Program-made: the position numbers and the translations under genes | Notes under the pieces: generated by a model | Seen by the model: only the letters and a program-made list of their open reading frames with translations | The model's database searches: none | What the model was told of the DNA's origin: nothing | Part shown: positions 20,621 to 33,600 of the stretch, piece by piece | How positions within the stretch are numbered: the first letter of the stretch is position 1 | Layout: every line of letters begins with the position of its first letter | DNA from: Cycas panzhihuaensis | Taxonomy: Eukaryota; Cycadophyta | DNA: 64,000 nt | Direction: 5' to 3' | NCBI GenBank assembly: GCA_023213395.1 | Contig: CM041465.1 | Location: forward strand, 21,328,001-21,392,000

Positions 20621-22043
20621 TTGAGAGGTTTCTTGAGCCTGGCTTAGATCTCAATAGCCTCCAACGCTAAGCACTTGGCAATTGTGGAGTCACATGTGGT
20701 CGCCTCTATTTTAAGGACTTCTACATGCACTTCGAGATGAAGTGCATTAATGAAAAGATCTCTCTTCAACTCCTCGGGCAATGTTGCCTTAGTGAAGTGA
20801 AGCGAGTCATGGAATTGCCTCACAAAGTCATGATTCATCTCATCGTGACCTTGTTTGAGCGATAAGAGATATTTCATTCTACTCTCAAATGGACTGGCTA
20901 CATCAAAGTAGTTGATGAACTCATCCACCAATTGCTAGAATGAATAAATAGAGTGGGTAGGGAGACGGTAAAACCATTTAAGGGCATCACCCTATAAGGA
21001 TCGTGGAAACAATTTCATAGAATGTGGTCATATGCCTAGTAACCTATGCACGCCATGGAGAAACTACGCACATGCTTAGTTGGGTCTTGTGACGAAGTTT
21101 CATCAAATCTAGTAACTTCAGGAGGATGAGGCGGTAGATTGGTTCTTAATGCCTCGAAGGATAAAGGTGTCAATCTATAGTCCATGAAGGGACGTGCCCT
21201 CGCCTGGGCCATAGGATCAACGAATGACGTAGTAGGTAGTGAGCAAGGAGTGGACGGGGGTGGCACACCCATCCCTCCTTGAGGAAATGCCCTTTGTTGG
21301 GAGGGGACTTAAGGATAAGTGCCTTAGAAGGGAGTCAGGTTCCCTTGTGAAGGCATGGCAAAAGGGATTGCACTAGATGACGGAAAAGATAGATGTGGAA
21401 CTGGGTTTTGCCCATATGGGCCACCCGTAGGTGGGGCAACCCCATATGGGTGTAGCGGATCCACCCCATAAGCTAGGAGGTGACTTCCTCTACCCTGCCC
21501 CTAAGGTTGAGAAGTATACCCTAGAGGGATGTAAAAGGAAGCACCAACAGATTGACTTTGAGAGTGTGTAGGAACGAGTCCTCTATGAAAAGCATCCTCA
21601 AACCATCTAGGACATGGTTGGAAATGAGCGACACGATGGCATTTGTTAAAGGCTTCAACCACATTAGTCAGAGGGGTGTCTACGTGCTCGTAAGAGGTAG
21701 ATGGGACCTCGAACGAAGTAGATCCCTTGGGACATTCCTCATAAGAGTCACCAACTGAGTGGTAAATGTCAAGAGGAAAAGATCCTTCTACCGCATGGGT
21801 AGAGGGATGGGTGTCAAGCAAGTGATGTTGGTCATCCGGGTAATAAATAGGATCATCACCCTCTTGGGTGGATCCCGAAATAGAAGAAGGAAATTCATGG
21901 GTTTCCAAAGCTGAGGTGTGGTAGGCCCAATCAGAAGAGTATCCCTCCATAGTCAAATCGAGATCTGATAAAGGAAGAGGACAATATTCTGGGTCTTCTA
22001 ACAATGGAGGTAGACCACGTAAGCGACGAGAGAAGCATTGCAT
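20621..22043 (-). pseudogene. gag: Element 2 gag (truncated by deletion)
   Basis: Begins MQCFSRRLRGLPPLLEDPEY at 22043 and shares the DLTMEGYSSDWAYHTS, STQEGDDPIYY and THAVEGSFPL blocks with element 1. A gap of about 380 bp removes the region equivalent to 3790-4140 of element 1. The core FMDYRLTPLS, EVTRFDETSSQDPTKHVRSF and FINYFDVASPFESRMKYLL follows, to CLALEAIEI. At about 20615 the gag sequence (LKKPLKPSQ) passes directly to the RNase H tail, deleting the zinc knuckle, protease and RT relative to element 1 (about 5064-8112). Confidence 0.85.
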
Positions 22044-22192
22044 GCAAGGTTAACCAACACTGTTAGGAAAAGGAAAGGGCGATAAAGGCACATGCGTTGG
22101 GGATGCCCAACGAAGAGAACGAAGTAGGAAAAAACCACAAAGAGGTAGCAAAACCAACGGAAGAGAGTGGAAATTAGCTTCCTGACTGGCAG

Positions 22193-22211
22193 GTCCCTAG
22201 TATGGTCACTA
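22193..22211 (-). other. Element 2 primer binding site
   Basis: The minus strand reads TAGTGACCATACTAGGGAC, one base from the LTR end, matching the family PBS. Confidence 0.7.
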
Positions 22212-22212
22212 G

Positions 22213-24927
22213 TGGATGCGCGTTTACGGGATAACTACCTAACTGAGTAGGAATGGTAAAGGTGGTCAATGGCATAATTGAGAAAAGACCTACAAGTAAG
22301 GCAAATACCATGCAGGGCACCCCATGTGCCGGAGCACAAGTTTGGGACCTGCAAATGGTATCTAGCTACCTGGAAGTGGTTTCCCACTTTGAACAAGAAG
22401 AGAAGAGGCGTAGGGTTAGCCTGGGTTAACATAAGGGAAGGATCCTCCTACCCTTGGATGGCTAGAAGGGGAAGGAGAGAACCCTTCAAGGATTTTCCTA
22501 GAGTAGAAGGAAACGAGAAAAAGTAAGTAAGCGAATGGCCTACGAATGGGATACCCTCGGTTACCCAGCTAGGCAGAAAATCGAGAGAGAGAGCACAAAG
22601 GAAATAACCAAAGGGAGGAAGTTACGATGTGCACAAGTAAACTAACCAAGCAAAGTAAGTTGATGAAGCAAGGGGGAAGTTTGCAAGGGAAAAAGGGGAA
22701 AAGGTGAAAGGAGAGGACTTTCTAGGACCTTTTCCTATAACAAATATAATGCAAGAAATAAAGTAAATGAAATATGAACCAAGACAGAGGTTGGTTTCCC
22801 TTTCTCTTTCCGATGAGCTAATTACTATTATATAAAAAACTCAAAAGGAAAAGAGTGGTGAGGTGGAGTGAGAGTGTGTACCCAGAATGGAGGTGTGTCA
22901 AAATGGTGACGTTCCCAAGAGGTACCCAAAGTTGCTCCACAAAGCATGGCAGACGCGAAGGGTTGCAGTAGATCAGAATGTGGGGCTTCCTTACCTTCCC
23001 TGAAAGTGGTACTAAAGCACCAAGAAAGGAAAAGAAAGGAACAAAAATGCTAACAACAAGTGAAATACTAAAGTAAAACACAAACGGGAGCACTCACTTG
23101 TGAGAGAGGAAAAGGAATGGATCCTTTGCATCCTCCACACACCTGTAAGTAAATGAAAGTATCCCCCTTCCCGGAGAAAGGGTGCTAGCATACAATAGAA
23201 AATCCTAACAATACATGTATATAAGAGACAAGCATAAACTTAAACACATACACATTAGTATTCAATATTACGATGATAAACTGTAGAGGAAAAATAACCA
23301 AAGTAAATGATGAGTAACCTGGTAAGCCTCAGAGTGGCCCACCTCCCGCAAGGAACAACCCTACTCTCTCTCGAGAAGCCACAAGGCAGCAAGGATATGG
23401 CTATGCAAGAAGGCTGGAAATAGAGGCAACAAGAGTCAAAAGGGGCCCAAAAGGATCTACAACAAGTTGAGGTGCTAAGGGTAGCAAACTAGGTTGTTGA
23501 GAAAGAGACTAGGCAAGGGACAAGTAGCAGGGGCTTAGGTGAGTTACCCAGATTGAGGTGTGAGCCCTTAAATCAGTGCAGTAACAAGTGTCAGCGCTAG
23601 TTTCAACGGTTGAAAATAGCCTAAGAAACCCTTGTTTCACTACCAAGAGTAGCACGGGGCAAAAGGGGAGGTTTGGAAGGCAAAGAGCCTCTTAAAGAGC
23701 ATGGAAGGTGGTGCGAAATCCACCCAGCTCTCACCCAAACCTTATGTAACCCCTCTTTACCACTATCTTGAGCAAGAAATGCCAGAAAGGAGGCCCTAGT
23801 GGAAGAAAAAGGATAGCCTAAAATAAGGCAAGAACAACCTTCAAAGATCAAACCAAGAAGAGTTAGAAATATCATGCAAACTAGGGCATAAATTGGACAA
23901 GAGAGGAACTTAAACCAACAAATACCTAAGGGGGAAAAGGGAGGCCTTTGCCTCAGTCAAGCACTACTGGAAAAGAGCTGAGAAATCTGCCAAGGGACTA
24001 TGGAATAGCAAGTATGGAACCCTTGCTAATGAGACTAAAGGAAACACCTGCACTTAAGGATGCTTAATGGCTGCCTGAGTAAGAAAATGATGAAAAAACT
24101 CTCTAAGGAGGCCCTCTCCAAGGTGTGCTAAGGGCTGGGAAGATGCCACAGCCATACCAAAGAAGAGTTGGGCACTGGAGAATGGTTACAGGTCCTATAG
24201 CAGCAGTGGAGTACTAGGGAACAGTAGAGCACAGGGCGTTTTTCCTTGAGAACCTTGTAAAAATTACCCAAAAGATCATAAAAATGACTTAGGGAAGACT
24301 TAAATACCCAGCCTAAACCCTAAACGAGCGATTAGGGCGCAATTGACTATGAGTCAAGATGTGAAACATGTGGCATTTCCACAATAAATTTGAGAATTAC
24401 CATGGCGTTTTTTAGAAACAAACTAAGACAGTCGTCCAGCCGTAAATTTCACAGTACCATGATATTTGTGGTGGTACGGGACCAGAGGCTAAATCAAGCC
24501 CAGTCAGCCAGCCTGGGCTATAGGCCAATAACTAAGGAGACTGGTGGGGGGCTGAGACACCTGCCCAAGGGCAGACAAGCTAGAAAATGAGTCATAAGAG
24601 CAAAAATATGACTCAAAAGATGTGACAAGTCAACTAAACAATGGCAGGTCATCGTACGGGCAGGGGTAACGTGAGCCAAATGGGTCTTGAGGTGAGTAGG
24701 GCAGAATACGAGAAGTGGAATGGCCACTAGGATGCCACACTCACTGGGAATGTGCCCCTGCTATAGTCGTCATAGACTGAATAAGTGTAGATGATGACAA
24801 GATCATCTACGAGATCATAACATGCAAGCATACACTCATCTCAAAAGAAAGTAATGATAAGGTGAGAAGCATACCTGCACTTACCTGAGTTGACCACTCT
24901 GTATCCATTCCCAAAAGCTGGAAAACA
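22213..24927 (-). repeat. Element 2 5' LTR
   Basis: LTR of 2715 bp; the minus strand runs TGTTTTCCAGC (24927 down) to CGCGCATCCA (22213). Same subfamily as element 1. It contains the telobox/TATA pair near 24299-24325 and a GGTAC dyad region near 24445-24480. Confidence 0.85.
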
Positions 24928-25366
24928 GACATCATAGAGAAACCCCCTCTTCCCTCTTCTCTTTCCTACTAAACCTAACATACCCCTTTTGGTTTATTCC
25001 ATTAGGTATCGTTTACTTGCATGTACAACACTTGCCCCATTTTCCTTTTCTGTTTGTTCCTTAAATCGTTAAAGGAAAATTTAGCTTAAGTGTCTCCTCT
25101 TTTCCCTTCCGGCCATCCAAGGTTGGGGGGACCTTCCTCTCAAGTCTATCTAGGCTACCCTCCCTATATACTCTCTATCTTTCTCAGATTAGGGGCCACT
25201 TCAAGGTAGTTGGGTATCATTCACAGGTCCTGAACTCGCGCTCTGGTGCACGGGGCACCTTGCGTGGTACTTTCTTTGCTTGTAGGTTTCGTCGACACCT
25301 TCGATATCACCATCGACTATCATCACTCCTACTGAGCTTAGTGATTATCCCGTAGATATGCATCCA
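24928..25366 (+). repeat. Element 3 5' LTR remnant
   Basis: Aligns without net length change to 41877-42315 (GACATCATAG to CATCCA), above 90% by eye. The missing first part should lie to the left of element 2's lost end. Confidence 0.85.
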
Positions 25367-25367
25367 C

Positions 25368-25386
25368 TGGCGACTATACTGGGGAC
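25368..25386 (+). other. Element 3 primer binding site
   Basis: TGGCGACTATACTGGGGAC, the best preserved PBS in the window; Ogre-like in TGGCGACT and CTGGGGAC. Confidence 0.75.
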
Positions 25387-25531
25387 TTACTTGTAAGGGA
25401 GCTAGTTCGTATCCCTTCCTGTTGGTACTATTACCTTTTAGTGGTCTTCTCCACTTTGTCTCTTTTATTGGGCAGCCCCCAACACATACTTTACATCTTT
25501 TTCTTTCTCCTAACATGTTGGCAAGTTTTAT

Positions 25532-26419
25532 ATGTGATGCTTCTCATGTCGCCTACGTGGTTTACCTCCATTGTTAGAAGATCTCGTGTATCGTCTTCTT
25601 TCATCATCAGATTCTGATTCGACAATGGAAGGATACCCTTCAAATTAGACTTATCATGCCTTTACCTCAGGAGCTCATGAGTTCCCTGCATCCATTCTAG
25701 GATCCACCCAAGAGGGTGACGATCCTATTTATTATCTGGGTGATCAACATCACCCACTTGATGCCCATCCTTCTACTCATACAGTAGAGGGTCCGTCTCC
25801 TTTTGAGATCCACCATCCAATTGGTGATTCTTATGAGGAGTGCCCTGAGGGGTCTACTTCATTTGAAGTCTCGTCTACCTCTTATGATCATGTAGATACC
25901 CCTCCTGCTGACGTGGTTGAAGCCCTTAGTGAGTGCTTTTGAGTTGCTTATGTTCAATCGTGTCCTAGATGGTTTGAAGATGTCTTACGTGATAGGGCAT
26001 CTTCCTCGTCTGCTCCTATCCTACCATCTTCATCCACATCGATACCTCCCACAACAAGTAACCCTTTTGTGCTTACATATTCGTCCCACTCCATCCCTAC
26101 ACCTACCTTAAGGACGTCTGTCACACCTTCTATCCCTTATCATGGTCGTAACTCTTTAGGAACCTCTTGTGGTATGTTTTTCTCCCAGCTTGGGGTTAGC
26201 ATACCTTTTCCTAGTCAAGCTAATGTGCCACCTCTCAACGTGGCACATGCATTTCCTAGTAGGCCTAGAGGCCCTACTAACGCCACTACTACTAGTCACG
26301 TGGGATCCAGTCCCACGTATACTCAAAACCAACCAAATGGTCCTCCCCTTTATGTACCCCCAGGTTATACTTCTCAACCTTGGGGACACAGTAAAGGGAA
26401 TCATATTCCAGCTTATGGG
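25532..26419 (+). pseudogene. gag: Element 3 gag, N-terminal part
   Basis: Starts ATG-TGA (CGA to TGA in codon 2). It contains SSDSDSTMEGYPS, STQEGDDPIYYLGDQHHPLD, DSYEECPEGSTSFEVSST and the Pro/Ser-rich VPPGYTSQPWG segment. It stops at the solo LTR and continues at 29132 in the same frame. Internal stops are at 25649 (TAG where element 1 has Trp) and 25940. Confidence 0.8.
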
Positions 26420-29126
26420 TGAAATCACGTCTACGAGATGGTCTTCTATGCTTAGAAGGGTGTAACTAGTTAAGGTACAGTTGAGCTATAAATGGGATCC
26501 TAACAGCAAGAGAGAAACACCATGTAGGGTGTCCATGCACCAGAGCGCAGATTCAGGACCTATGAATGGTGCCCAATTACCTTAGGATAATCTTCGGAAA
26601 AGGATGCAAAGCGAGGCCTTGGTTCGTCCCAAAAGAGGAGGCCCACCTACCCCTTGGATGGCCAGGAAGAGGAAGGGGGACTCTAGGAAGTTGCATCTTC
26701 TCAGGAGAGGGAGAAGGCAATGTACGAGTAAGTGTGTGTGAAATATAATGGCCTAACTCAAATGGAAGAGGGATGTAGAGTGAGTTTAGATTGTTGTGTA
26801 ATAAGTGAAGCAAGTGTGCTAAAAGAACCAAACGCAAGTCTAGAGATAGATGGTTCTACGTGTGGGCTAGATGGGGCTTAAGGGGTGTGCGGCTCATGCC
26901 TAAGTCCTATCTACACACAAGATGAACGATTATAGAAAATAATTTATAAATGTAAAGAGGTGCGTTCATTTCCTTTTTGTTTCCTATGTGGCTTTAACAT
27001 GCAAAGTTTGCATAAAAGAAACACGATGGAAAAAGGACAAAGAAGGGAAAAGGAATACCTGGAAGAGAAGCGTGGTTGGGACATTGTGCCCTTCCGCTAC
27101 TTACGTACTCATCCACTCGAACTCACTACGTGGGTGTGGGGCTAGTTGATGATGGTTGCCATAAGCGGATGAGGGGCTACCTTACCTTCCCCAATAATGT
27201 GAAAGCAAAGTAACAAAAAGAGAAGCAAAGAAGGAACTGAAAGCACTACTATCTAGGGAATCACCTGTTAAGAAGTCCACCTCCTTCGTACTTTCGTTGC
27301 CGCAAACCTGCCAATCATAAAGCAAAGGTTTCTCCCTCCCAGAGGAGGGGGCTACTAAATATGCCTAATATATATATAAATATAAGAGATAGCTAATAAA
27401 TCAAGCTGAAAATAATGAACTCTACTCCAAAACCTCCAAGAAAAACTCAGATCAGAGCAACACCAAGTAATGACTAAGATAAAGAGGTTAGCCTCGGAAT
27501 AGCCAACCTGCCCGTAAGTACCTCCACATAGCCTCAAATAGAAAAAAACTAGAGTATGATGGTTGTTTGGGACAGCAAGCAAAAGAGATAATAAACCAAC
27601 AAAATGGTACACAGGCAGACCCAAGAGACGAAGTGTTATGGGTAACAAATCGTCAGGTTGGGGCAAGCTAAGGATCATAAACCGAACTGGGACAGGTTTG
27701 GGGGCTTATGTGGTGGCTAAAACCTGAGAGTGCAGGTCTGAAACCACCATGGTAAGGGCTTCCAATGCTGTGTTCAGAACTAGAAATAGGCTCTCACTAT
27801 CCCTAACCCAACTCCAGAGAGAGGCATGGAGTGGAAGTGGAAGGAAGGGAAGGGTAAAACCCTTGGGAAGAAGGCCAACAAGGGGACTAGTCCCGCCTTT
27901 CTCCCTTCACCCAATCTTATATAGCCCTCTTGCATGGCCACCCTAGAGTGAGCTTGCGGGAGAAGAGAGGAGAAGTACTACAAGACAAAGAGCAATAGGC
28001 AAGCTCTTCTAAAATGAAAGGAGAAGAGCAAAGATATACCCAAAACTTCTCATAAAGGAAAGGGAAAAAATAGGAAAACCTAAAGGACTTTGAAGGAGTA
28101 CCTGTAAGGCAGAAGGAAGGAGCCTTATTTTGCCAAAAATCAGAGGGAAAAACTTGTGTCAAATAGGCTTTTTAGACCTAGGCTGAAGGGGAGACAAACA
28201 TGGATACCACTCTAAGATCTTGGACTTTGCTTGTTGATATGCTGTGAATACTCTCCTTCTACGAAATAGACCTGCAAAAAGAAGCTTGGAGCCACTGGAG
28301 CAGGGCCTGAGATGTAGCAGATGCACATGTGAGAGGAGCTAGAGCAGGGGAGCAGATCCTGTGGAGGTTGCAGAGTGAGAGCTAGAGTAGAGAGCAAAAA
28401 ATAAATGAAGAAGAAGAGCAAATGGCTTTGTTTTAGGGTTTTATACTCACCCCAACCCTAAACGAACGTTTAGGGTTACAGAGGGGGTGAGCACCTGAGG
28501 GTGCCACATGGCGATTTTGTAGAAAGAGCAAGAATCATCGAGGCAATTAAAAAAAATGAGTTTAAACAGTCACACCATGACAAACTTCATGGTACTACAA
28601 GAAACTTGGCATCGCTAAGTTTGCGAAAGTGGACCCGAAAGTTAAAATTAAGGCAGAACCAAGGCCTAGAGCCAAATAGAGGGGTGCGCAGAGGCTGGGC
28701 AGGCTGGGAGCTCATGCCCAAGTGGCTGGCAAGTGGCTCACAGAGAGAGATGAGTCTTAGGGGGTCCTATCTCACCTAGTAGGGGACTCAAAGCAGTGAT
28801 AGGAGTGTTGACATGAGCAGATCATGACCAACGGTGAAGTTTGAGGAGATGTGGAGGTGTTGCGGGCAGCTGAGTGCCATATGGGATTCATGACTCATTG
28901 AAGAGTGCCCCATGGTGGGTCATCATAGGCTGAATAATATGCAGCAGGCACAAGCAACATGATCAAGCAGAGAAGATAATTCGATCACATAAATGGTAAG
29001 CAAGTATGTATCAAACAACACTCTAAACAACCTCTACCAAGCGATAACGAGGATGAAAGTGAGAGGTATATACCTATGCTTACCTGAGTTGACTTATCTT
29101 AAGTCCATTCTCAGAAGCCGAGAAAT
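26420..29126 (-). repeat. Solo LTR inserted in element 3 gag
   Basis: One LTR of about 2707 bp in reverse orientation, flanked by ATGGG on both sides (26415-26419 and 29127-29131). The minus strand ends GATTTCA; its start is eroded (ATTTCTCGGC rather than TGTTTCCC), so that border is uncertain by one or two bases. TATAAAA on the minus strand at 28439-28445 sits beside telobox-like TTTAGGGTT. No internal element sequence is present, as expected after LTR-LTR recombination. Confidence 0.8.
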
Positions 29127-29131
29127 ATGGG

Positions 29132-30580
29132 GTGGACCTATTACATCCATATGGGGTTGCAACACCTACAGGTGACCCTTATGGGCAAAACCTGGTTCCA
29201 CACCCTTCATTTCCACCATCCTGCATAGCTTCTTACGTCGCGCCTTTGCAAGGGAACCCAGCTTCCTTTCAAGGTGCTTATCCTAAAGTCTCTTTCCAGC
29301 AAGGGGCACTTCCTCAAGGAGGGATGGGTCTACCACCCCCATTTGTTCCTTGTCCATTACCTTCTACATCATTCGTCAATCCTACGATCTAGGCAAGGGT
29401 ACGTCCCTTCATGGATTATAGATCGACACCATTATCTGTTGAGGCGTTAAGAACCAATTTGCCGCCTCATCCCCCTGAAGTTCTTAAGTTTGATGGAACT
29501 TCATCACAAGATCCAGCAGAGCACGCCCGTAGTTTCTTTATGCCGTGCATTGATTACTAGGCCTATGATCACATACTAATGAAATTATTTCCACGATCCC
29601 TATGAGGCGATGCCCTTAAGTAGTTTTATCGTCTGCCTACCCATTTCATTTTCTCGTTCCAGCAACTTGTGGATGAGTTCATCAACTATTTTGATATGGC
29701 TCGTCCATTCAAAAGTGGAATGAAATCCCTTCTTTCGCTCAAACAAACTCACAATAAAATGAATCATGACTTTGTGCAGCGATTTCATGACCTCCTCCAT
29801 TCTACTAAGGCTACTTTGCTTGAGGAATTGAAGAGGGATCTCTTTGTTAATGCACTTCGCCCTGAAGTCCATGTAGAAGTCCTTAAGATGGAGGTGACTA
29901 CATGTAATACTGCCATCGCAAAGTACTTAGTGCTCGAGGCCATTGAGATCTAGGCTGAACTCAAGAAGCCTCTCAAGCCCTCACAATGACGTGAGGTACC
30001 ACCTCAAACTAAAGAGACCAAACCACAACAATCCACTAGGTCCTCTTCTCATTCGACTGAGAAGACCCTAGATCTACTCACTTCTTCTATACATTCATTT
30101 GAATGTATGATGAAGGAACTTAAACTAAAAGCTCCTTTATCACCCACTTCCAACAAATAAATTCAACAAGCTACTCAAGTCACCCTCCCTAGAAGTGGTA
30201 ACACCCAGTCATCTCAAGCGAAGAAGCCATATTCCTCACTTGAGAAGAAGTGGTGTTCCATTCATGGGGAGTGTTTCCATGATGACTCACGTTATAGGGC
30301 TCAGCATCCTAGGGATGCCCCTCAATGTGACTCATCCTCTAAATGGGCCTCAAGGCCCAACCTAGACCAACCAGTCCACAAGGATCCATTCCCTAAACAT
30401 GGGGAACGTGATCATAATGCTCAGCCCAAAAATAACCAGAACTGGGGAAGATCCCTAAATTCCTGTCCTTCCCGCGATAAAGGGAAGGGCACTCGGGATT
30501 CGTCTTCTTCTTTGCGTTCCCCTCACTGACATACTCCTTCACCTTTGCGATCCCAGAATAAGGGAAAGAAGGTAATCCAA
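29132..30580 (+). pseudogene. gag: Element 3 gag, C-terminal part
   Basis: Resumes exactly where 26419 stopped (YG-VDLLHPYGVATPTG). The core includes FMDYRSTPLSVEALRTNL, FDGTSSQDPAEHARSF, FINYFDMARPFKSGMKSLL and EELKRDLFVNALRPEVHVEVL. The zinc-knuckle region KKWCSIHGECFHDDSRYRAQ (about 30246-30305) has the last Cys changed to Tyr. Stops at 29393 (TAG for CAG), 29558 (TAG for TGG) and others. Confidence 0.85.
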
Positions 30581-31450
30581 ATGCTTGAGGCCACCCCCTT
30601 GTATGCCCTTACTTGGTCTCAAGTTGCTAAAAAGGCAGCTGACGCCTCTTCTTCTGCTACACACTCTGATCCTCTTCTGGAAACCTCCCTTATGGAAGTG
30701 CCATTACTTCTCAAGACCATTCTCGTATGTCCTAGTTATTATGATTTTTGAAGGGCGCTTACCGAACCTACTATGAAAGGAAAGCCTTTCTCTAGCATTG
30801 ACGAGCTCCACACTGTAGCTGCGGGAATGCCCTTGATAGATGTTTTGAGGAGTTATCCCGAACAATGGACTCTCCTTTTGGAAGCTTTAGGATTGAATGA
30901 CGTGCCTATCCACGCTTTGGGTATTACCCAAAGCCATGAGCCCGTCATTTCCTTTGACCGTAAAGACCTTCCCTCTACATATGAAAGGGAACACCAATGG
31001 AACTTCCCTTTCACCATTACCATTGACACACTTGACTATACCTTACGAAGGACTGTTGTCAACAATGGTTCTTTCGTTAATGCCATGCCCTTGTGCATTA
31101 TGCAAGAGATTGGTATTTCTACCTTGGAACCTGTTCCATGGCGATGCTAAGGCTATGATGGTAGCGAAAAGACTCCATTGGGATCTATTTCAATCTCGCT
31201 CACTCTTGAGGACAAGACTATCCTCGTTGACATTGTAGTCCTTGACGTTGACGTTGACTATAATCTTCTCTTAGGTCGGCCATAGCTTAATTAGATGGGA
31301 GCCGTGCATTTGACCTACTGGGGGCAACTTAAGTTCATCCATGATGGATAGATGAGGGTTGTTTCTCGCGAACACCTGCCTGTTAAATAAACTCGTCCTA
31401 CCAACCAAGCGATCCATGGTCATACGAAGGGAGACAAGGGCCTTTCTACT
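30581..31450 (+). pseudogene. pro: Element 3 protease (active site mutated)
   Basis: EATPLYALTWSQVAKKAADA and MDVLRSYPEQ-type lead-in, then WNFPFTITIDT and the active-site region VVNNGSFVNAM, where Asp has become Asn (codon 31061-31063). The DYNLLLGRP block follows near 31257. Element 4 carries the same GAC-to-AAC change. The product would be inactive. Confidence 0.8.
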
Positions 31451-33600
31451 CACGCCTCGGCTTGCTCCATCGGCATACTTGATTCATCTTATTTTGAAGA
31501 GGATCCTGCATCTTCTTCTTCTAGTCTTACTCGCTTTGCTCCTATCGGTGTTGGGAGCTACGGGTACCTTGTCTTGTTTAGCGATGACGAGTCTCATGGT
31601 GAGGATGAGGACTTTCCTCGCCCCATTTCTTTCCTCTACACTATTAGGAGCTACCTTTCTCATTCTAGATCCCAACATAGAACCCCTTTCGTTGGGGAGA
31701 CTAGTCACCCCCTTGTGTCTCATGTCATTACACACATTAATCCACAGCTCATTGATTCTTCCTCTCCGTCACCTCCCATAGGTGATAGTCTCGAGGAACT
31801 TCCTTTTGCTCCTTCCGAGGAGCTGCTTCCTAACTCTGTCTTAGAGTCTTCTAAGGAGGTTGGACAGCCTGATGACCCCCACGGTCCTATTACTCCCACT
31901 TCCTCCAGCAATTCATCTATTCAAAGCAAGGTCATCCATGGGATGGATTACTTCAAAGATGATGAAGCCTTGCTTGAGCACTTAGCAGGCTCCGTGCCCA
32001 ACTTTCCTTTTGGTCACCATAGGATTGGCCACCAGAAGGTCCTGGTGATTAGGTCCATACTTACTGACCCAATTCCATCCCCTATTCCATCTCTTCGTGT
32101 TGACCTTGCCAATCTCTATTTCGAGGAGAGGAATGGCATGTGCATGGGGGCGACCCAGGACATAGTCTTACCCCCAGGCAAGGTCATTAAGGTGGGGGTG
32201 AAATGCTCTCCTGATGAGGTAAAGGAATATTCCCTTTTATTCTAGGAGTTCCAGGATGTCTTTGCATGGGATTATTCTGACATGAAGGGAATTGACCCCT
32301 CCATAGTCACCCACAATCTCACTACCATTCCTGGTGCCTGACCCGTGTGCCAGAAGCAGCATCCTCTCCACCCTAAACTCTCAATCGCTATCAAGATGGA
32401 GGTTGAGAAGCTTTTGGATGCTGGACTTATTACTTCTATTGACTACCCTAATTAGGTATCCAACATTGTTCCAATTGCTAAAAAGAATAGGACTATCTGG
32501 ATATGTGTTGATTTCTGTGATATCAACAATGCATGTCCTAAGGATAATTTTACACTCCCTTTCATCAATCAAATCATTAATCAAACTGCTGGGTTCAAAG
32601 TTATGTCCTTAATGGATGGCTTCTCTGGCTATAATTAGATCCAAATATCTCCTAAAGACTGCCACAAGATGGCCTTCATCACCCCGTGGGGTACCTTTGC
32701 CTACAAGGTAATGCCCTTCGGTTTTAAAAATGTAGGCGCTACTTACCAAAGGGCAATGCATTTTATCTTCCTTGACCTCATCGACGACACCTTAGAGGTT
32801 TTTATGGATGACATGATGGGTCTCTCACGTGTTAGGGCCCATCATCCCTCAGACTTATGGGCTATCTTCACTCAATGCTGCAAGTACCATGTAAGCCTAA
32901 ACCCACTCAAATATATGTTTGTCATTACTTCTGGTAAACTCCTTAGATTTCTTGTGTTGAAACAAGGGATTTAGATTGACCCTAACAAAGTCAAGGCAAT
33001 CCTTGATATACCATCTCCTAGAACTCAACGACAGATCAAGTCATTTTTATGTAGGCTTGGTTTCCTCAAGTGCTTCCTGGGAGACTTCGCCATGAGCGCT
33101 AAACTCTTGACTAACCTATTAAAGAAGGGAACCCCATTTGTTTGGTCTGATAAGGCCCAACAAGCCTTCGAAGGACTTAAGGAAGCCCTTGCTTTCGCTC
33201 CTACATTGGTACCCCCTTGTTTCGATAGGTCCTTCATTCTCTACACCTCGGTGATTGATGAGTCCCTAGGCACTATGTTGGCTCAGGAGGATGACTCAGG
33301 AGTCAAGAGAGCCATCTACTTTATCAGCCCCACCCTCATGGCTGCTAAACTCAACTACTCCCCAACTGAGAAGGAATGTCTCTCCTCAGTTCACGCAACC
33401 AAGAAGTTTAGACATTACTTGCTCAGTAATACTACTAAGGTGATCATCTAGTTTGATCCCTTGCGATATCTACTTACTCATTCAGACCTGACAGGTAGGG
33501 CTAGCCATTGGGCCATCCTGCTTCAGGAGTTCGATCTTCATATCATTAATAGGAAATTGAAGAAAGGGATGGTAGTGGCTGAGCAGCTCGTAGATGCCCC
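31451..33600 (+). pseudogene. pol: Element 3 linker, reverse transcriptase and RNase H (broken)
   Basis: The acidic linker (LFSDDESHGEDEDFPRP) is followed by the N-terminal RT block lost in element 1: VFAWDYSDMKGIDPSIVTHN, then HPLHPKLSIAIKMEVEKLLD. The RT palm has VDFCDINNACPKDNF, LMDGFSGYN, FKNVGATYQRAMHF and active site VFMDDMMG (32801-32812). RNase H has LYTSVIDESLGTMLAQEDD, YSPTEKECLSSVHATKK and DLTGRASHWAILLQEFDLH. Stops at 32244, 32340, 32637 and 33451 (TAG for CAG/CAA) are transitions; no frameshift is seen. Confidence 0.85.

Larger units (their letters stand above)
16807..24927 (-). mobile_element. Element 2: Tat/Ogre-type retrotransposon, minus strand, truncated on the left by element 1
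   Basis: On the minus strand it reads LTR (24927-22213), PBS, gag, then integrase, then the antisense gene (which is on the plus strand here). The right LTR end ..AAAACA at 24927 is followed by GACAT (24928-24932), and element 3's other LTR shows GACAT at the matching uninterrupted site (41877-41881), so element 2 inserted in element 3's 5' LTR. The left end is interrupted by element 1. A deletion joins gag to the end of RNase H. Confidence 0.85.
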
